A program made the position numbers and the translations under genes. A stretch of DNA of 64,000 nucleotides from positions 62,001 through 126,000 of the forward strand of contig RXGA01000001.1 in assembly GCA_004028775.1 (NCBI GenBank), in the 5' to 3' direction. This stretch comes from Candidatus Methanosuratincola subterraneus (GTDB lineage Archaea > Thermoproteota > Methanomethylicia > Methanomethylicales > Methanomethylicaceae). The notes below the pieces were generated by a model. That model did no database searches. It saw only the letters and a program-made list of their open reading frames with translations, and was not told where the DNA came from. Shown piece after piece: positions 49,957 to 58,491 of the stretch (positions within the stretch are counted from its first letter, which is position 1; each line of letters begins with the position of its first letter).

Positions 49957-51342
49957 TTGGTGTCTCTCTTGCAGGACAAGCACAGAGTCGAAGGGGAGGG
50001 TGCGGGGGAAAGCACCAGCAGAGATCAGTCGATCCATCTATTCAATACCTGGTGGAGGCAGAGAGGGTGGGAAAAGCCCGTGCAGATCGTCGACGCTGAG
50101 GGGGTCTTCCTCAAAGAAGCTTCGGGCAGGAGGATCCTCGACTTCTCTTCACAGCTGATGTGCTCAAATTTGGGGCACAAGAACAGGGCTGTGATCGAAG
50201 CGATCGCTGATCAAGCGGCAAAGATGCCATTCTTGAGCCCTGCTTTCGCATTGGAAGTTCGGGCTAAGGCTGCAAAATCCCTCTCCGAGATTTTTCCGCG
50301 AGGCCTGGACAAGATGCTCTTCTCGACCTCAGGGAGCGAGGCGAATGAAGCCGCATTGGGGATAGTGAGGCACTTCCAGAGGTCTCGCGGGGCTTACAAG
50401 ATCATCTCAAGGTACGCTTCTTACCACGGATCAACCGCTGGCGCGATATCTTGCACGGGGGACCCGCGCCGCCTGGGCGCAGAGCCCGCAGGCAAGATAC
50501 CCGGGGTGGTCTTTGCGCCGGACTGCTACTGCTACAGGTGCCCCTTCAGTCTGTCATATCCCGAGTGCGGAGTTGCCTGCGCAGAATACGTTCGGTACCT
50601 GGTCGAGAACGAGGGGAACGTCGCCGGGATCATCGTGGAGCCGATCGTGGGGACAAATGGCGTGATAGTCCCTGTCGACGAATACCTCCCGCGCTTGAAG
50701 AGGGTTGCCGAGGAGTTCGGCCTTATCTTCATCGCGGATGAGGTGATGGCTGGCTGGGGGCGGACAGGCACATGGTTCTCGTTTGAGCACTGGGGCATTA
50801 CGCCCGACATAATAACTACTGCGAAGGGGAGCACGGGCGCCTACGCCCCTCTGGGTATTACCGCGGTGAGGCGGGATGTTGCAGAGGAGGCGGAAAAGAC
50901 AGGCTTCACACACGGGCACACCTATGAGGCCCACCCGATCTCCTTGGCTGCCGTGCCCGCAGTGATATCTGAGTTCAGGAGGATGGATCTCCTCAACCAT
51001 GTCAGGAGGATCGGCGGCTACATGCATAGGCGCTTGGAAGAGCTGAAGGAGTCACACCCTTCTGTGGGCGACATCAGGGGCATGGGGCTATTCTGGGCAC
51101 TCGAGTTGACGAGAGACCGGTCGAAGCGCCTGCCTTTCAACACACGCGCAGACAAGGCAAGAGGGCTTCAGCTGATGGCAGATCGCATAGCGTCCGAGAT
51201 GTACCGCTTGGGCGTCTACCAGTACGCTTGGATAAACCACTTGGTGATAGCGCCGCCCCTGATAATCACAGAGTCCGAGATCGATATCGGGATCGAAGCA
51301 CTCGACAAGGCCCTCAGGATCTCTGATCAGAATATGGCGTGA
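49957..51342 (+). CDS. Class III PLP aminotransferase
   Basis: 461 residues of the ornithine/beta-alanine/taurine aminotransferase group. FSTSGSEANEAALGIVR binds the cofactor phosphate, LIFIADEVMAGWGRTG has the cofactor-contacting Asp, and TTAKGSTGAYAPLG holds the Schiff-base lysine. A cysteine-rich insert (DCYCYRCPFSLSYPECGVAC) is typical of the taurine/beta-alanine:pyruvate subgroup. A TATA-like GCTTATTATC lies near 49922-49931. The amino donor is unknown. Confidence 0.9.
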   Translation: MVSLLQDKHRVEGEGAGESTSRDQSIHLFNTWWRQRGWEKPVQIVDAEGVFLKEASGRRILDFSSQLMCSNLGHKNRAVIEAIADQAAKMPFLSPAFALEVRAKAAKSLSEIFPRGLDKMLFSTSGSEANEAALGIVRHFQRSRGAYKIISRYASYHGSTAGAISCTGDPRRLGAEPAGKIPGVVFAPDCYCYRCPFSLSYPECGVACAEYVRYLVENEGNVAGIIVEPIVGTNGVIVPVDEYLPRLKRVAEEFGLIFIADEVMAGWGRTGTWFSFEHWGITPDIITTAKGSTGAYAPLGITAVRRDVAEEAEKTGFTHGHTYEAHPISLAAVPAVISEFRRMDLLNHVRRIGGYMHRRLEELKESHPSVGDIRGMGLFWALELTRDRSKRLPFNTRADKARGLQLMADRIASEMYRLGVYQYAWINHLVIAPPLIITESEIDIGIEALDKALRISDQNMA

Positions 51343-51388
51343 TTGGTGCGTGCGATCCAAAAAATAAAAGAAACGAGTGGCAGGAAGA

Positions 51389-52726
51389 TCAGCTTCCCTG
51401 TGCCTTCGTCAGCATGACGCCAGAGGCGAGAACTGCAGGCACGAGTGCGGGCGTGCGGACCTCCCACCAGCGTACCCAGTTCCTGTCAGAGCTGACTTGC
51501 CTGATCGATCCGAGTATCCTGAGCATATTGTCGCTTATCCTGACGCCCCTTAGGGCGCCTTTCACCTCTCCGCCCTCGACGAGGAAGGTCCCGTCCCTGC
51601 ATATCGTCGAGAAGTCTCCGGTCGCATAGTTCTGGAACCTCGTGTACCAGTTGCTGACAACGTAGACCCCCCTCCTCATCTCGCTGATCATCTCATCCAT
51701 GCTGATGTCGCCTGCGGATACCTTCAGGTTCCAGGGCGATGGCGCCACCCAGCCTGCATTGCCTGTGCTGATCGTGCCGAACCTCTTCGCTGTCGACTTG
51801 TTATGGAGGTACGCCGACATCCTCCCCTCTGCGACAATCGCTGTCTTGCGCACTGGGACGCATTCGTCGTCGAAAGTCCTTGAATTGAGCCCATTTGGAT
51901 CTGAACCGTCATCCTCGATCGTAACCATTTCAGGAGCGACCTTCTCCCCCATCTTGCCGGAGAGGAATGACACGCCCGCCTCAACACTGAACGCAGAGCT
52001 CGCGTCCCCAACCCTCTCGATAAGGTTCGCAAATATTATCGGCCCAAGTAAGACTTCGTAACTCCCTTCGCTCCACTGCACTCTCTCTCTCGACATCCTC
52101 GCGATCATCCCCGCCCGCCTCCCCGCCCCATCGGCATCGAGCGCGCGCATTTCGGTGGCGCATGTCAGCCCCTGGCCTGATCCTTCGCCTGCGAATGACC
52201 TGACATTCAGCTCGAAGGAACTTCTCTCATCATACCCCTCCCCGCCGCTGCTGGTCAGGATTGCGACCTTCCTTGCCTCTGCATTGAAGATCCCGGCGCT
52301 CCTCTCGCCCCCTTCCTTCATCGCCGCATCTATGCAATTGCTGATGCAGTCGTTGATCCTCTCCGGATCTATTGCCTGGTCAGACCGCCTGTCAGGGAAT
52401 TTTGTCGCTTCAACATCAGTGATTGTCTCTGAGTCCGAAACCATTGGGGCGCACTTGACCGCCCGTTCCAGCCCCCTTTCAATCCCTCCCTCAGAGAGAT
52501 CCTCCATGCGAGTTATGACCTTCTTTTTCCCGAAGACCGCCAGCGCATCAATGCCCATCAGGCTCCAGTTCTGGACCACTGTGGTCTTGTTGTTTGAGAA
52601 CCTCACCATGAGCCTCTCGATGTGGCTCGGGATTACTATTGCCTGGTCTGCCCCCATCGAGAGGAACCCCTTGCGCACCCTGTCGCCAATCTCGAAGAGC
52701 TTTTCCTTAATCGTGAACCACCCCAC
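51389..52726 (-). CDS. TldE/PmbA-type modulator of a metalloprotease
   Basis: 445 residues of the TldD/PmbA family. It lacks the HExxxH zinc motif of TldD and has the C-terminal pattern of TldE (GVYVVSNWYTRFQNYATGDFSTICRDG, KGALRGVRISDNMLRIL), so it is the non-catalytic partner. No TldD gene is adjacent. GTG start. Confidence 0.85.
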   Translation of the reverse strand: MGWFTIKEKLFEIGDRVRKGFLSMGADQAIVIPSHIERLMVRFSNNKTTVVQNWSLMGIDALAVFGKKKVITRMEDLSEGGIERGLERAVKCAPMVSDSETITDVEATKFPDRRSDQAIDPERINDCISNCIDAAMKEGGERSAGIFNAEARKVAILTSSGGEGYDERSSFELNVRSFAGEGSGQGLTCATEMRALDADGAGRRAGMIARMSRERVQWSEGSYEVLLGPIIFANLIERVGDASSAFSVEAGVSFLSGKMGEKVAPEMVTIEDDGSDPNGLNSRTFDDECVPVRKTAIVAEGRMSAYLHNKSTAKRFGTISTGNAGWVAPSPWNLKVSAGDISMDEMISEMRRGVYVVSNWYTRFQNYATGDFSTICRDGTFLVEGGEVKGALRGVRISDNMLRILGSIRQVSSDRNWVRWWEVRTPALVPAVLASGVMLTKAQGS

Positions 52727-52808
52727 TCAAGTCCTCGACTTGTCATAGTTTATCCTCTCACACATTTAAATACTAAAAGAATTCAAAGCCATATAGGCTG
52801 GTGCGGGG

Positions 52809-53813
52809 ATGAGGGTAACGGTCTCAGTCCCAGGTAAAGTCTCCCTCTTCGGGGAGCATGCCGTGGTCTACGGGGAGCCTGCCCTAGTCGCCGCGATAGG
52901 CAAGAGGCTCACTGTTTCTGTCGAAGGGCGATCAGACAAGCTCATAAAGATAGCTGCAATGGATCTCCAGGTCCCAGGAGTTGTGCTGACATACAGCGAA
53001 GAACGCCCCGAGCTGATAGTTGAGGCTGATTATGGAAAGATCGTCGGGGCGGTCGGATACGTTAGGAAGGCTATAGAGACCGTCTCCGAGAGGCTCGGCA
53101 AGAAGGGTGGCGTAAACGTCACTATCAGGTCGGAGATGCCTGTGGGCGCTGGGCTCGGCACATCAGCCGCGGTGGCAGTCGGCACAGTTGCTGCCTACAC
53201 TCTGCTTATGGGGGAGGAGCTTTCTCTGGGAGAAATTGCCCGACTAGCCCACCAGACCGAGCTGGCGGTCCAAGGTCTGGCAAGCCCGATGGACACCTCC
53301 GTTGCGACGTATGGGGGGGTCCTGTACATCAAACCCTCTGCACAGCAGACCGTAGAGAAGCTTCCGATCAACTGCGAACTCCCAATGGTCGTGGGGTATT
53401 CTGAACGCGAGTTCCGGACATCCGACCTGGTCAGGAAGGTGAAGGCTCTGCGGGAGGCATATCCTGAGATCGTCTTGCCAACACTCCAGAGCATTGGCAG
53501 GATTTCCGAGCGCGCTAAGGATGCCCTAGCATCAGGGGATCTGGATACCTTGGGGAGGCTGATGAACATCAACCATGGTCTGCTGGACTCCTTGGGGGTA
53601 TCTTCAAAGTCCCTCAATGACATGGTGTATTCTGCCCGGTTTGCTGGCGCAATTGGTTCGAAGATGACTGGCGCTGGTGGCGGCGGCTGCATGATAGCTC
53701 TCTGCCCAGGCAGGGAGGTGGAGGTATCGACTGCAATACGGATAGTCGGGGGTATGCCGTTCAGGGCTGCGGTCTCTGACCAGGGGCTAAGAGTCGAGTC
53801 CATCGAGAGCTGA
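52809..53813 (+). CDS. mvk: Mevalonate kinase
   Basis: 334-residue GHMP kinase that phosphorylates mevalonate in archaeal isoprenoid lipid synthesis. VSVPGKVSLFGEHAVVYGEPAL at the N-terminus, the ATP-binding PVGAGLGTSAAVAVG, and the C-terminal SKMTGAGGGGCMIAL are all diagnostic. GTGCGGGG precedes the ATG and a TATA-like ATTTAAATAC lies near 52763-52772. Confidence 0.96.
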   Translation: MRVTVSVPGKVSLFGEHAVVYGEPALVAAIGKRLTVSVEGRSDKLIKIAAMDLQVPGVVLTYSEERPELIVEADYGKIVGAVGYVRKAIETVSERLGKKGGVNVTIRSEMPVGAGLGTSAAVAVGTVAAYTLLMGEELSLGEIARLAHQTELAVQGLASPMDTSVATYGGVLYIKPSAQQTVEKLPINCELPMVVGYSEREFRTSDLVRKVKALREAYPEIVLPTLQSIGRISERAKDALASGDLDTLGRLMNINHGLLDSLGVSSKSLNDMVYSARFAGAIGSKMTGAGGGGCMIALCPGREVEVSTAIRIVGGMPFRAAVSDQGLRVESIES

Positions 53814-54264
53814 GCCTGGATCTAGCTTCTATGAACCGATCCAGTCTTTCGCTTATGCCTGAAGAGAGGGTCCTGTAGTAATCAAGGTCGTTGTTCTCCC
53901 TTGACCAGTCCACTCCTGGGCAGGCTGCTGAGACGAGGATCCTCTTCCTGGTCACTATGAACGGGTGCCTCCTGCAGGTATCTGGCCTCATGTCGTAGAC
54001 CTTGCATATTGTGCCGTCTAAGAACACACACCTCGAGTTGACCATCATCATCTTGTACGCTGCCCCTGTGATCTCCCTCTCAAGGCTGTTGGTCGGCATG
54101 TAAAAGCTTCTGAAGCCGCCGAGCCTCTCTAGATCCTTTTCGTACAGTGGGATTAGCTTGGCGGTGCAGCATCTGCCGCACCTCCTGCACGAATGGTATG
54201 GGAGCTTCTGCACTGCAAACATGCCTATTTCAGGGATCAACGCCTGCGTACCAAACACTTCCAA
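53761..54264 (-). CDS. YkgJ-family cysteine-cluster protein
   Basis: 167 residues. CRRCGRCCTAK is the CxxCxxCC signature, with further conserved cysteines in SRCVFLDGTICKVYDMRPDTCRRHPF and SAACPG. Such proteins are thought to bind iron-sulfur or zinc; their role is unknown. Its end overlaps the convergent mevalonate kinase gene by 53 bases. A start at MFAVQKLPYH (ATG about 54222) is also possible. Confidence 0.82.
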   Translation of the reverse strand: MEVFGTQALIPEIGMFAVQKLPYHSCRRCGRCCTAKLIPLYEKDLERLGGFRSFYMPTNSLEREITGAAYKMMMVNSRCVFLDGTICKVYDMRPDTCRRHPFIVTRKRILVSAACPGVDWSRENNDLDYYRTLSSGISERLDRFIEARSRLSSRWTRLLAPGQRPQP

Positions 54265-54343
54265 GAATCAAAAGGAACCGGCCTGCAAATTAACCCTAGC
54301 GGTTCCAGCCAATCACATGGTTATGAAGCTGCACCCAGTCAAG

Positions 54344-54373
54344 TTTTTAAATACGGATGGATTATCTATCCAT
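54344..54373 (+). promoter_or_regulatory. TATA box plus palindromic operator of the DUF4430 gene
   Basis: TTTTTAAATA (54344-54353), then CGG within the next bases, then ATGGATTATCTATCCAT (54357-54373), a 7-3-7 inverted repeat with one mismatch. The same layout stands before the ECF gene at 55503. The operator covers the expected transcription start, as for a repressor. Confidence 0.7.
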
Positions 54374-54387
54374 TATAGGCGATCTGA

Positions 54388-54837
54388 ATGGCTACCAACA
54401 CGTGGACCATAATTTCAGGTGTGCTCTTGATATGGGCTGTAGGGGCTACAGTCGGACTGGCCTATTACTACCAGAATTCCCAGAGCCAGCAAATCATTAT
54501 TGACAACTACAAATCGGTGATCGGTGACGTCGCAATTAAGGTCAATCTGGGGATCGACTACGGGAACGGCACCACCGTATGGAAGAATGGCACGTATGTG
54601 CCAGTAGGCTTCAGCCTTCTCAATGCCACTCTCAAAGCGGCACAGGTGAACTACACAGTTTACTCGTATGGCACTTGGGTTAATGGAATCAACGGAGTCT
54701 TTGAAAACGTTGCTCAGAACACCTACTGGGTCTATTATGTCTGGTCAAACAACAAGTGGGAGATGGGCCCTGTAGGCGCTGACCAGTACATCCTGAATAA
54801 TGGGGAATCGGTCAAGTGGGTCTTGACTAAATTCTAA
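54388..54837 (+). CDS. Membrane-anchored DUF4430 (transcobalamin-like) protein
   Basis: 149 residues. An N-terminal helix (WTIISGVLLIWAVGATVGLAYYY) anchors an outer domain. The core (VAIKVNLGIDYGNGTTVWKN, VPVGFSLLNATLKAAQVNYTV, YWVYYVWSNNKWEMGPVGADQYIL) is the DUF4430 pattern, related to the C-terminal domain of transcobalamin/intrinsic factor. It may capture a vitamin, possibly cobalamin, outside the cell. It shares an operator with the ECF S component downstream on the other strand. Confidence 0.8.
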   Translation: MATNTWTIISGVLLIWAVGATVGLAYYYQNSQSQQIIIDNYKSVIGDVAIKVNLGIDYGNGTTVWKNGTYVPVGFSLLNATLKAAQVNYTVYSYGTWVNGINGVFENVAQNTYWVYYVWSNNKWEMGPVGADQYILNNGESVKWVLTKF

Positions 54838-54839
54838 GC

Positions 54840-54866
54840 CAATTTTCCATTTTTTCTTTTTTGTGC
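54840..54866 (+). terminator. T-rich terminator after the DUF4430 gene
   Basis: TTTTCCATTTTTTCTTTTTTG directly follows the stop codon. Confidence 0.55.
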
Positions 54867-54930
54867 GAGTAGGCGGGCGCTCCGAATAGTTTCCTTTGGT
54901 AGGTTGCCGAATGCTTCTCGAATCGGGCGG

Positions 54931-55503
54931 TCACCTAGTTCTGTTCTTTGCAAGCACCTGCACAAGCATCGCTATCACAGAGGCAGTCGTGAACTCGGTT
55001 ATAGGGCCGACTGCCACCATCCACCCTCCAGATGCCGGCGTGGGTATGAAAAGCCCGAGCAACCCGATCACCAAGGCGTAAGCCACGTCCCAGCCAATCA
55101 TAACTAGCAGGATCCAGGACGTCACAACATCGAATGCGAACATGATTATGTAACACCCGACAAGCACGCCAGTCCTTGAGATCCTGTTCTTGTCCTTCCT
55201 CTTCCATATGAGGCCCGCCCCGAAACCTACGGCACCCATTATTAGGCAGTTTACTGCTGTCCATGGGCCTGGGAACCCGATTATCATGTCTGATATCAGG
55301 TAAGAGGCTACTCCGACCACCCCTCCTGTGACAGGACCGAAGAATATCCCTCCCAATATGGTGAAGATCCCTGGGAAATTGATAAACTGGACAGGTCCAA
55401 AGATGGCGTACTTTACAAGCCTCAACGACGCTGCAAGCGCAATCAGAAGGCTTGTGTATGTGATCTTCTGCGTCCTTGAGAGCTTGCCGTTGTTCCTTAT
55501 CAT
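54931..55503 (-). CDS. ECF transporter S component
   Basis: 190-residue vitamin-binding membrane subunit with about six helices. LIALAASLRLVKYAIFGPVQFINFPGIFTILGGIFFGPVTGGVVGVASYLISD is the typical N-terminal half, with FPGPWTAVNCLIMGAVGFGAGLI after it. It needs an ECF ATPase/T module encoded elsewhere. Co-regulation with the DUF4430 gene suggests a shared ligand, perhaps cobalamin, which MtaA-type corrinoid chemistry would need; that is inference. Confidence 0.88.
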   Translation of the reverse strand: MIRNNGKLSRTQKITYTSLLIALAASLRLVKYAIFGPVQFINFPGIFTILGGIFFGPVTGGVVGVASYLISDMIIGFPGPWTAVNCLIMGAVGFGAGLIWKRKDKNRISRTGVLVGCYIIMFAFDVVTSWILLVMIGWDVAYALVIGLLGLFIPTPASGGWMVAVGPITEFTTASVIAMLVQVLAKNRTR

Positions 55504-55535
55504 ATGGATAGATTATCCATCCGATATTAAAAAAC
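55504..55535 (-). promoter_or_regulatory. TATA box plus palindromic operator of the ECF S component gene
   Basis: On the minus strand TTTTTTAATAT is followed by CGG and ATGGATAATCTATCCAT (55504-55520), a perfect 7-3-7 inverted repeat that ends right at the ATG. Spacing between TATA box and palindrome is the same as at 54344-54373. Confidence 0.7.
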
Positions 55536-55574
55536 CTTCTGTGAAGTTTATAAGCATAGGCAGTTTTTAGCGTA

Positions 55575-56636
55575 GTGGTGGCTGAGATGGTCACAAAGGA
55601 AGCGGTCATGGATGCTTTAAGTAAAGTCGTGGATCCTGAGATTGATATCGACATAGTGACCCTCGGGATGGTTAGGGGCGTCGCGGTTGAAGGGGACAAG
55701 GTCTCGGTGACTCTGGCCCTGACATCCGAGTCCTGCCCTCTAGTGGACAGGATAAAGGATGATGTTGAATCTGTCATCAAGGGACTTGGTGGCGTATCGT
55801 CCGTCTCCATCGAGACTGACGTCATGAACGAGGAAGAGAAGTCCGCATTGCTCGAGAAGCTGAAGGAGAAGAGGAAGACTCTCCCGATGCCTGGCAAGCT
55901 CCCGAAGCACGGGATTAAGAGGATCTTGGCAATCCTGTCCGGTAAGGGCGGGGTCGGAAAGTCTTCAGTCACTTCCTTGATTGCCGTGGGTATGCAGCGG
56001 CGTGGCCTGAAGGTTGGCGTATTGGACGCTGACATCACAGGCCCCAGCATACCCAAGATATTTGGCGTCAACGAGGTGCCGTTCGTCCTCGAGGGGAAGA
56101 TAATACCTGCTACCTCGAGCAAAGGGATCAAGATAATCTCGATGAACCTTCTTCTGGGCAATGAGGAGACGCCAGTGATCTGGAGAGGGCCTCTGGTGAG
56201 CACCGCAATCAAGCAGTTCTACACTGATGTCGACTGGGGCGAGCTCGACTATCTGCTTGTCGACCTCCCGCCTGGGACAAGCGATGCCCAGCTCACAGTG
56301 CTGCAGCTCCTCCCTGTCGACGGGATAGTGGTGGTAACTTCGCCACAGGAGCTTGCAGGTGTAATCGTTTCAAAGGCAGTCCAGATGTCAAAGATGCTTG
56401 CAGTTCCAATAGTGGGGGTTCTTGAGAACATGAGCTACGTCCAGTGCCCGAAGTGCGGCGAGATAATCCGGCTCTTCGGGGATAGCAGGGGCAAATTGAT
56501 GGCCGAGCAGATAAACACACAATTCCTTGGCTCGTTGCCTATTGACCCATCCCTCTCAGCCGCCTGCGACAAGGGCAAGATCGAGGAGTACCACAATAAG
56601 GCGTTCGAGGAGGTTGTGGAAAAACTCGTCTCCTGA
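55575..56636 (+). CDS. Mrp/NBP35 family iron-sulfur cluster carrier ATPase
   Basis: 353 residues. The N-terminal 85 residues are a MIP18 (DUF59) domain (ALSKVVDPEIDIDIVTLGMV), followed by the P-loop ATPase with deviant Walker A SGKGGVGKSS, DADITGPSIPK, LVDLPPGTSDAQ and the cluster-binding YVQCPKCGE. It assembles and transfers Fe-S clusters, in demand for the many Fe-S proteins here. Confidence 0.94.
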   Translation: MVAEMVTKEAVMDALSKVVDPEIDIDIVTLGMVRGVAVEGDKVSVTLALTSESCPLVDRIKDDVESVIKGLGGVSSVSIETDVMNEEEKSALLEKLKEKRKTLPMPGKLPKHGIKRILAILSGKGGVGKSSVTSLIAVGMQRRGLKVGVLDADITGPSIPKIFGVNEVPFVLEGKIIPATSSKGIKIISMNLLLGNEETPVIWRGPLVSTAIKQFYTDVDWGELDYLLVDLPPGTSDAQLTVLQLLPVDGIVVVTSPQELAGVIVSKAVQMSKMLAVPIVGVLENMSYVQCPKCGEIIRLFGDSRGKLMAEQINTQFLGSLPIDPSLSAACDKGKIEEYHNKAFEEVVEKLVS

Positions 56637-56657
56637 ACGCATGATGGTAGATGGTCT

Positions 56658-57140
56658 ATGTACCTTGCCGAGAACAGCACCGAAGAAGTACGTGCCCCTG
56701 AGATCAGGATAGTCCCCGCGCTGTCAAGGGATCTCGATTCCATAGCCCTTGTGCTGAAGGCGTCTTTCCCTGGGGAGGCTTCCTACTACAAGATCAAGAG
56801 CTGGTACTGCGAAGCTAAGAGGATCATAAGGTGCGACAAGGGGTGGGTATGCCTGGTCGCCAGGAAAGAGAGGGAAGTCGTCGGGGTGATCGCTGCGCGG
56901 TGCCTGAAAACAGAGGTTCCAACAGTCAGGATAGAATGGGTGGCAGTGCTGCCCAGCGAGAGGGGCATGGGCATCGGATCCAAGCTAATAGAGGAATTGA
57001 TAGGCATTGCTGACCTGAGCTTCAAGGAACCGCAGGTAAGGATTACTCTGCGGGCAAGGGGAGAGCGGCAGGATTTTTACAGGAAACTCGGCTTCCGCTG
57101 CTATGGGCGTGGATGGATGAAGATGAGGCTGAAGCACTGA
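56658..57140 (+). CDS. GNAT family N-acetyltransferase
   Basis: 160 residues. The acetyl-CoA-binding block is VRIEWVAVLPSERGMGIGSKLIEELI, followed by the GERQDFYRKLGFRCYGRGWMKM end. The substrate (protein N-terminus, amino acid or other) cannot be told. Starts 21 bases after the mrp stop and is probably in the same transcript. Confidence 0.88.
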   Translation: MYLAENSTEEVRAPEIRIVPALSRDLDSIALVLKASFPGEASYYKIKSWYCEAKRIIRCDKGWVCLVARKEREVVGVIAARCLKTEVPTVRIEWVAVLPSERGMGIGSKLIEELIGIADLSFKEPQVRITLRARGERQDFYRKLGFRCYGRGWMKMRLKH

Positions 57141-57156
57141 TCTTCAATGCCCCATC

Positions 57157-58353
57157 TTATTTCTCCATTTTCCGCTTCAGCGTCATCTGCGTTGCAGCCA
57201 TTGCCAGCGACGCGAAGAGTGCAAGTATGGATCCGTACAGGAATGCATACTGGCTGCCTAGGGATGCGTATATGAAACCTGCCGCGATGTTGGTTGGCAG
57301 TGCAACTGCCCCTACCGCCATGTTGTAGACCCCGTAGGCTGTGCCCTTGAATTCTTCCTTGGTAAGGCTAGGTATTACAGCCCGCTGCGAGGTCTCAACC
57401 GTCCCCTGGTGCATGCCGAATAGAATGACCCCAAAGAGGAATGTCCACGGCTCCGTTGAGAATGCGATCGTCGCGAATGCAGCAAGTAGCAACAAGTACC
57501 CTGCCTGCACCGCCCTGATCCGCCCGAACCTGTCTGAGATCTCGCCTGCAGGCACGCCCGAGAACACATGGAAGATCTGTATGAGGGCGTAGACCAGGGC
57601 AGTCATCTCGGCTGGTATCCCGACCTCTATAGCCCTTAAGAGAATGAAAGCATAGCTGATTGCTGAGGCCGCGTATAATGTCGCAGAGACTATGTACATC
57701 GAGAAGCTCCTGTTCATTATCGCCCTTGCGTTCTTCAGTATCGCCTTGTTTGGCTTGGTCTTCGAAGGCGGCTCCTTCACAAAGATTACAAGTATTGCTA
57801 TCGCTATAGCCCCGGGAATCGCCGTGAAAAGGAATATCCCGCCGTAACCCAGAGGGATCAGCAGAAGAAAGGCAAGCACGGGTCCTACTACAGCCCCGAG
57901 CTGATCGAGCGTCCTGTGTATGCCGAACGATCTGCCGATCCTGCTGTCAGAGGAGTCGGCGATCATTGCATCCCTCGGCGCGGTCCTCAGCCCTTTCCCA
58001 ATGCGGTCACCTATCCTGAGGGCGAGGACATCCCACCAGCTTGTTGCGAAGCCCATGATGGGCTTTGTGATGTTTGAGAGGGCATACCCGATGACCGTGA
58101 GCCTCTTCTTCTTTCCGGTTCTGTCAGCAATCGCTCCAGAGACCAGCTTCAAGAAGGAGGTCATGCTCTCTGCGATCCCCTCGATCGTCCCAACGATCTC
58201 AGGCGTTGCCCCGAGGGATATCACAAGGAAGGTCGGTAGCACTGACATTATGAGCTCTGTGCTGATGTCAGTGAAGAAGCTTACCACGCCTAGTAAAAGG
58301 ATATTGGAGGAAACGCCGAGCAGGACTTTGTCTTTTGTCTCCATCGCCGTCAC
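57157..58353 (-). CDS. Major facilitator superfamily transporter
   Basis: 398 residues, 12 predicted helices. DRIGKGLRTAPRDAMIADSS is the loop 4-5 region typical of YfkF/NepI-like MFS carriers, and GEISDRFGRIRAVQ is the second-half repeat of the A motif. Substrate unknown. GTG 58353 or ATG 58344. Upstream, 58410-58491 is very AT-rich and serves as promoter on this side and downstream region of purB. Confidence 0.88.
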   Translation of the reverse strand: MTAMETKDKVLLGVSSNILLLGVVSFFTDISTELIMSVLPTFLVISLGATPEIVGTIEGIAESMTSFLKLVSGAIADRTGKKKRLTVIGYALSNITKPIMGFATSWWDVLALRIGDRIGKGLRTAPRDAMIADSSDSRIGRSFGIHRTLDQLGAVVGPVLAFLLLIPLGYGGIFLFTAIPGAIAIAILVIFVKEPPSKTKPNKAILKNARAIMNRSFSMYIVSATLYAASAISYAFILLRAIEVGIPAEMTALVYALIQIFHVFSGVPAGEISDRFGRIRAVQAGYLLLLAAFATIAFSTEPWTFLFGVILFGMHQGTVETSQRAVIPSLTKEEFKGTAYGVYNMAVGAVALPTNIAAGFIYASLGSQYAFLYGSILALFASLAMAATQMTLKRKMEK

Positions 58354-58491
58354 TTCTCATCGCTTTGATACTTCAGTTCATAAAGTTTTCTCTCGCCAGC
58401 CTTGAAACAGGCACGATCTTAATCTGATATATAGATAGATTATATATGATATGACAATTAGTATATACTAAAATATATAAAAATAAATTAT

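Noticed and set aside
54935-56212. 425-codon minus-strand reading frame
   Set aside because: It covers parts of both the ECF S component and the Mrp gene in other frames; both of those have clear family motifs, this one has none.
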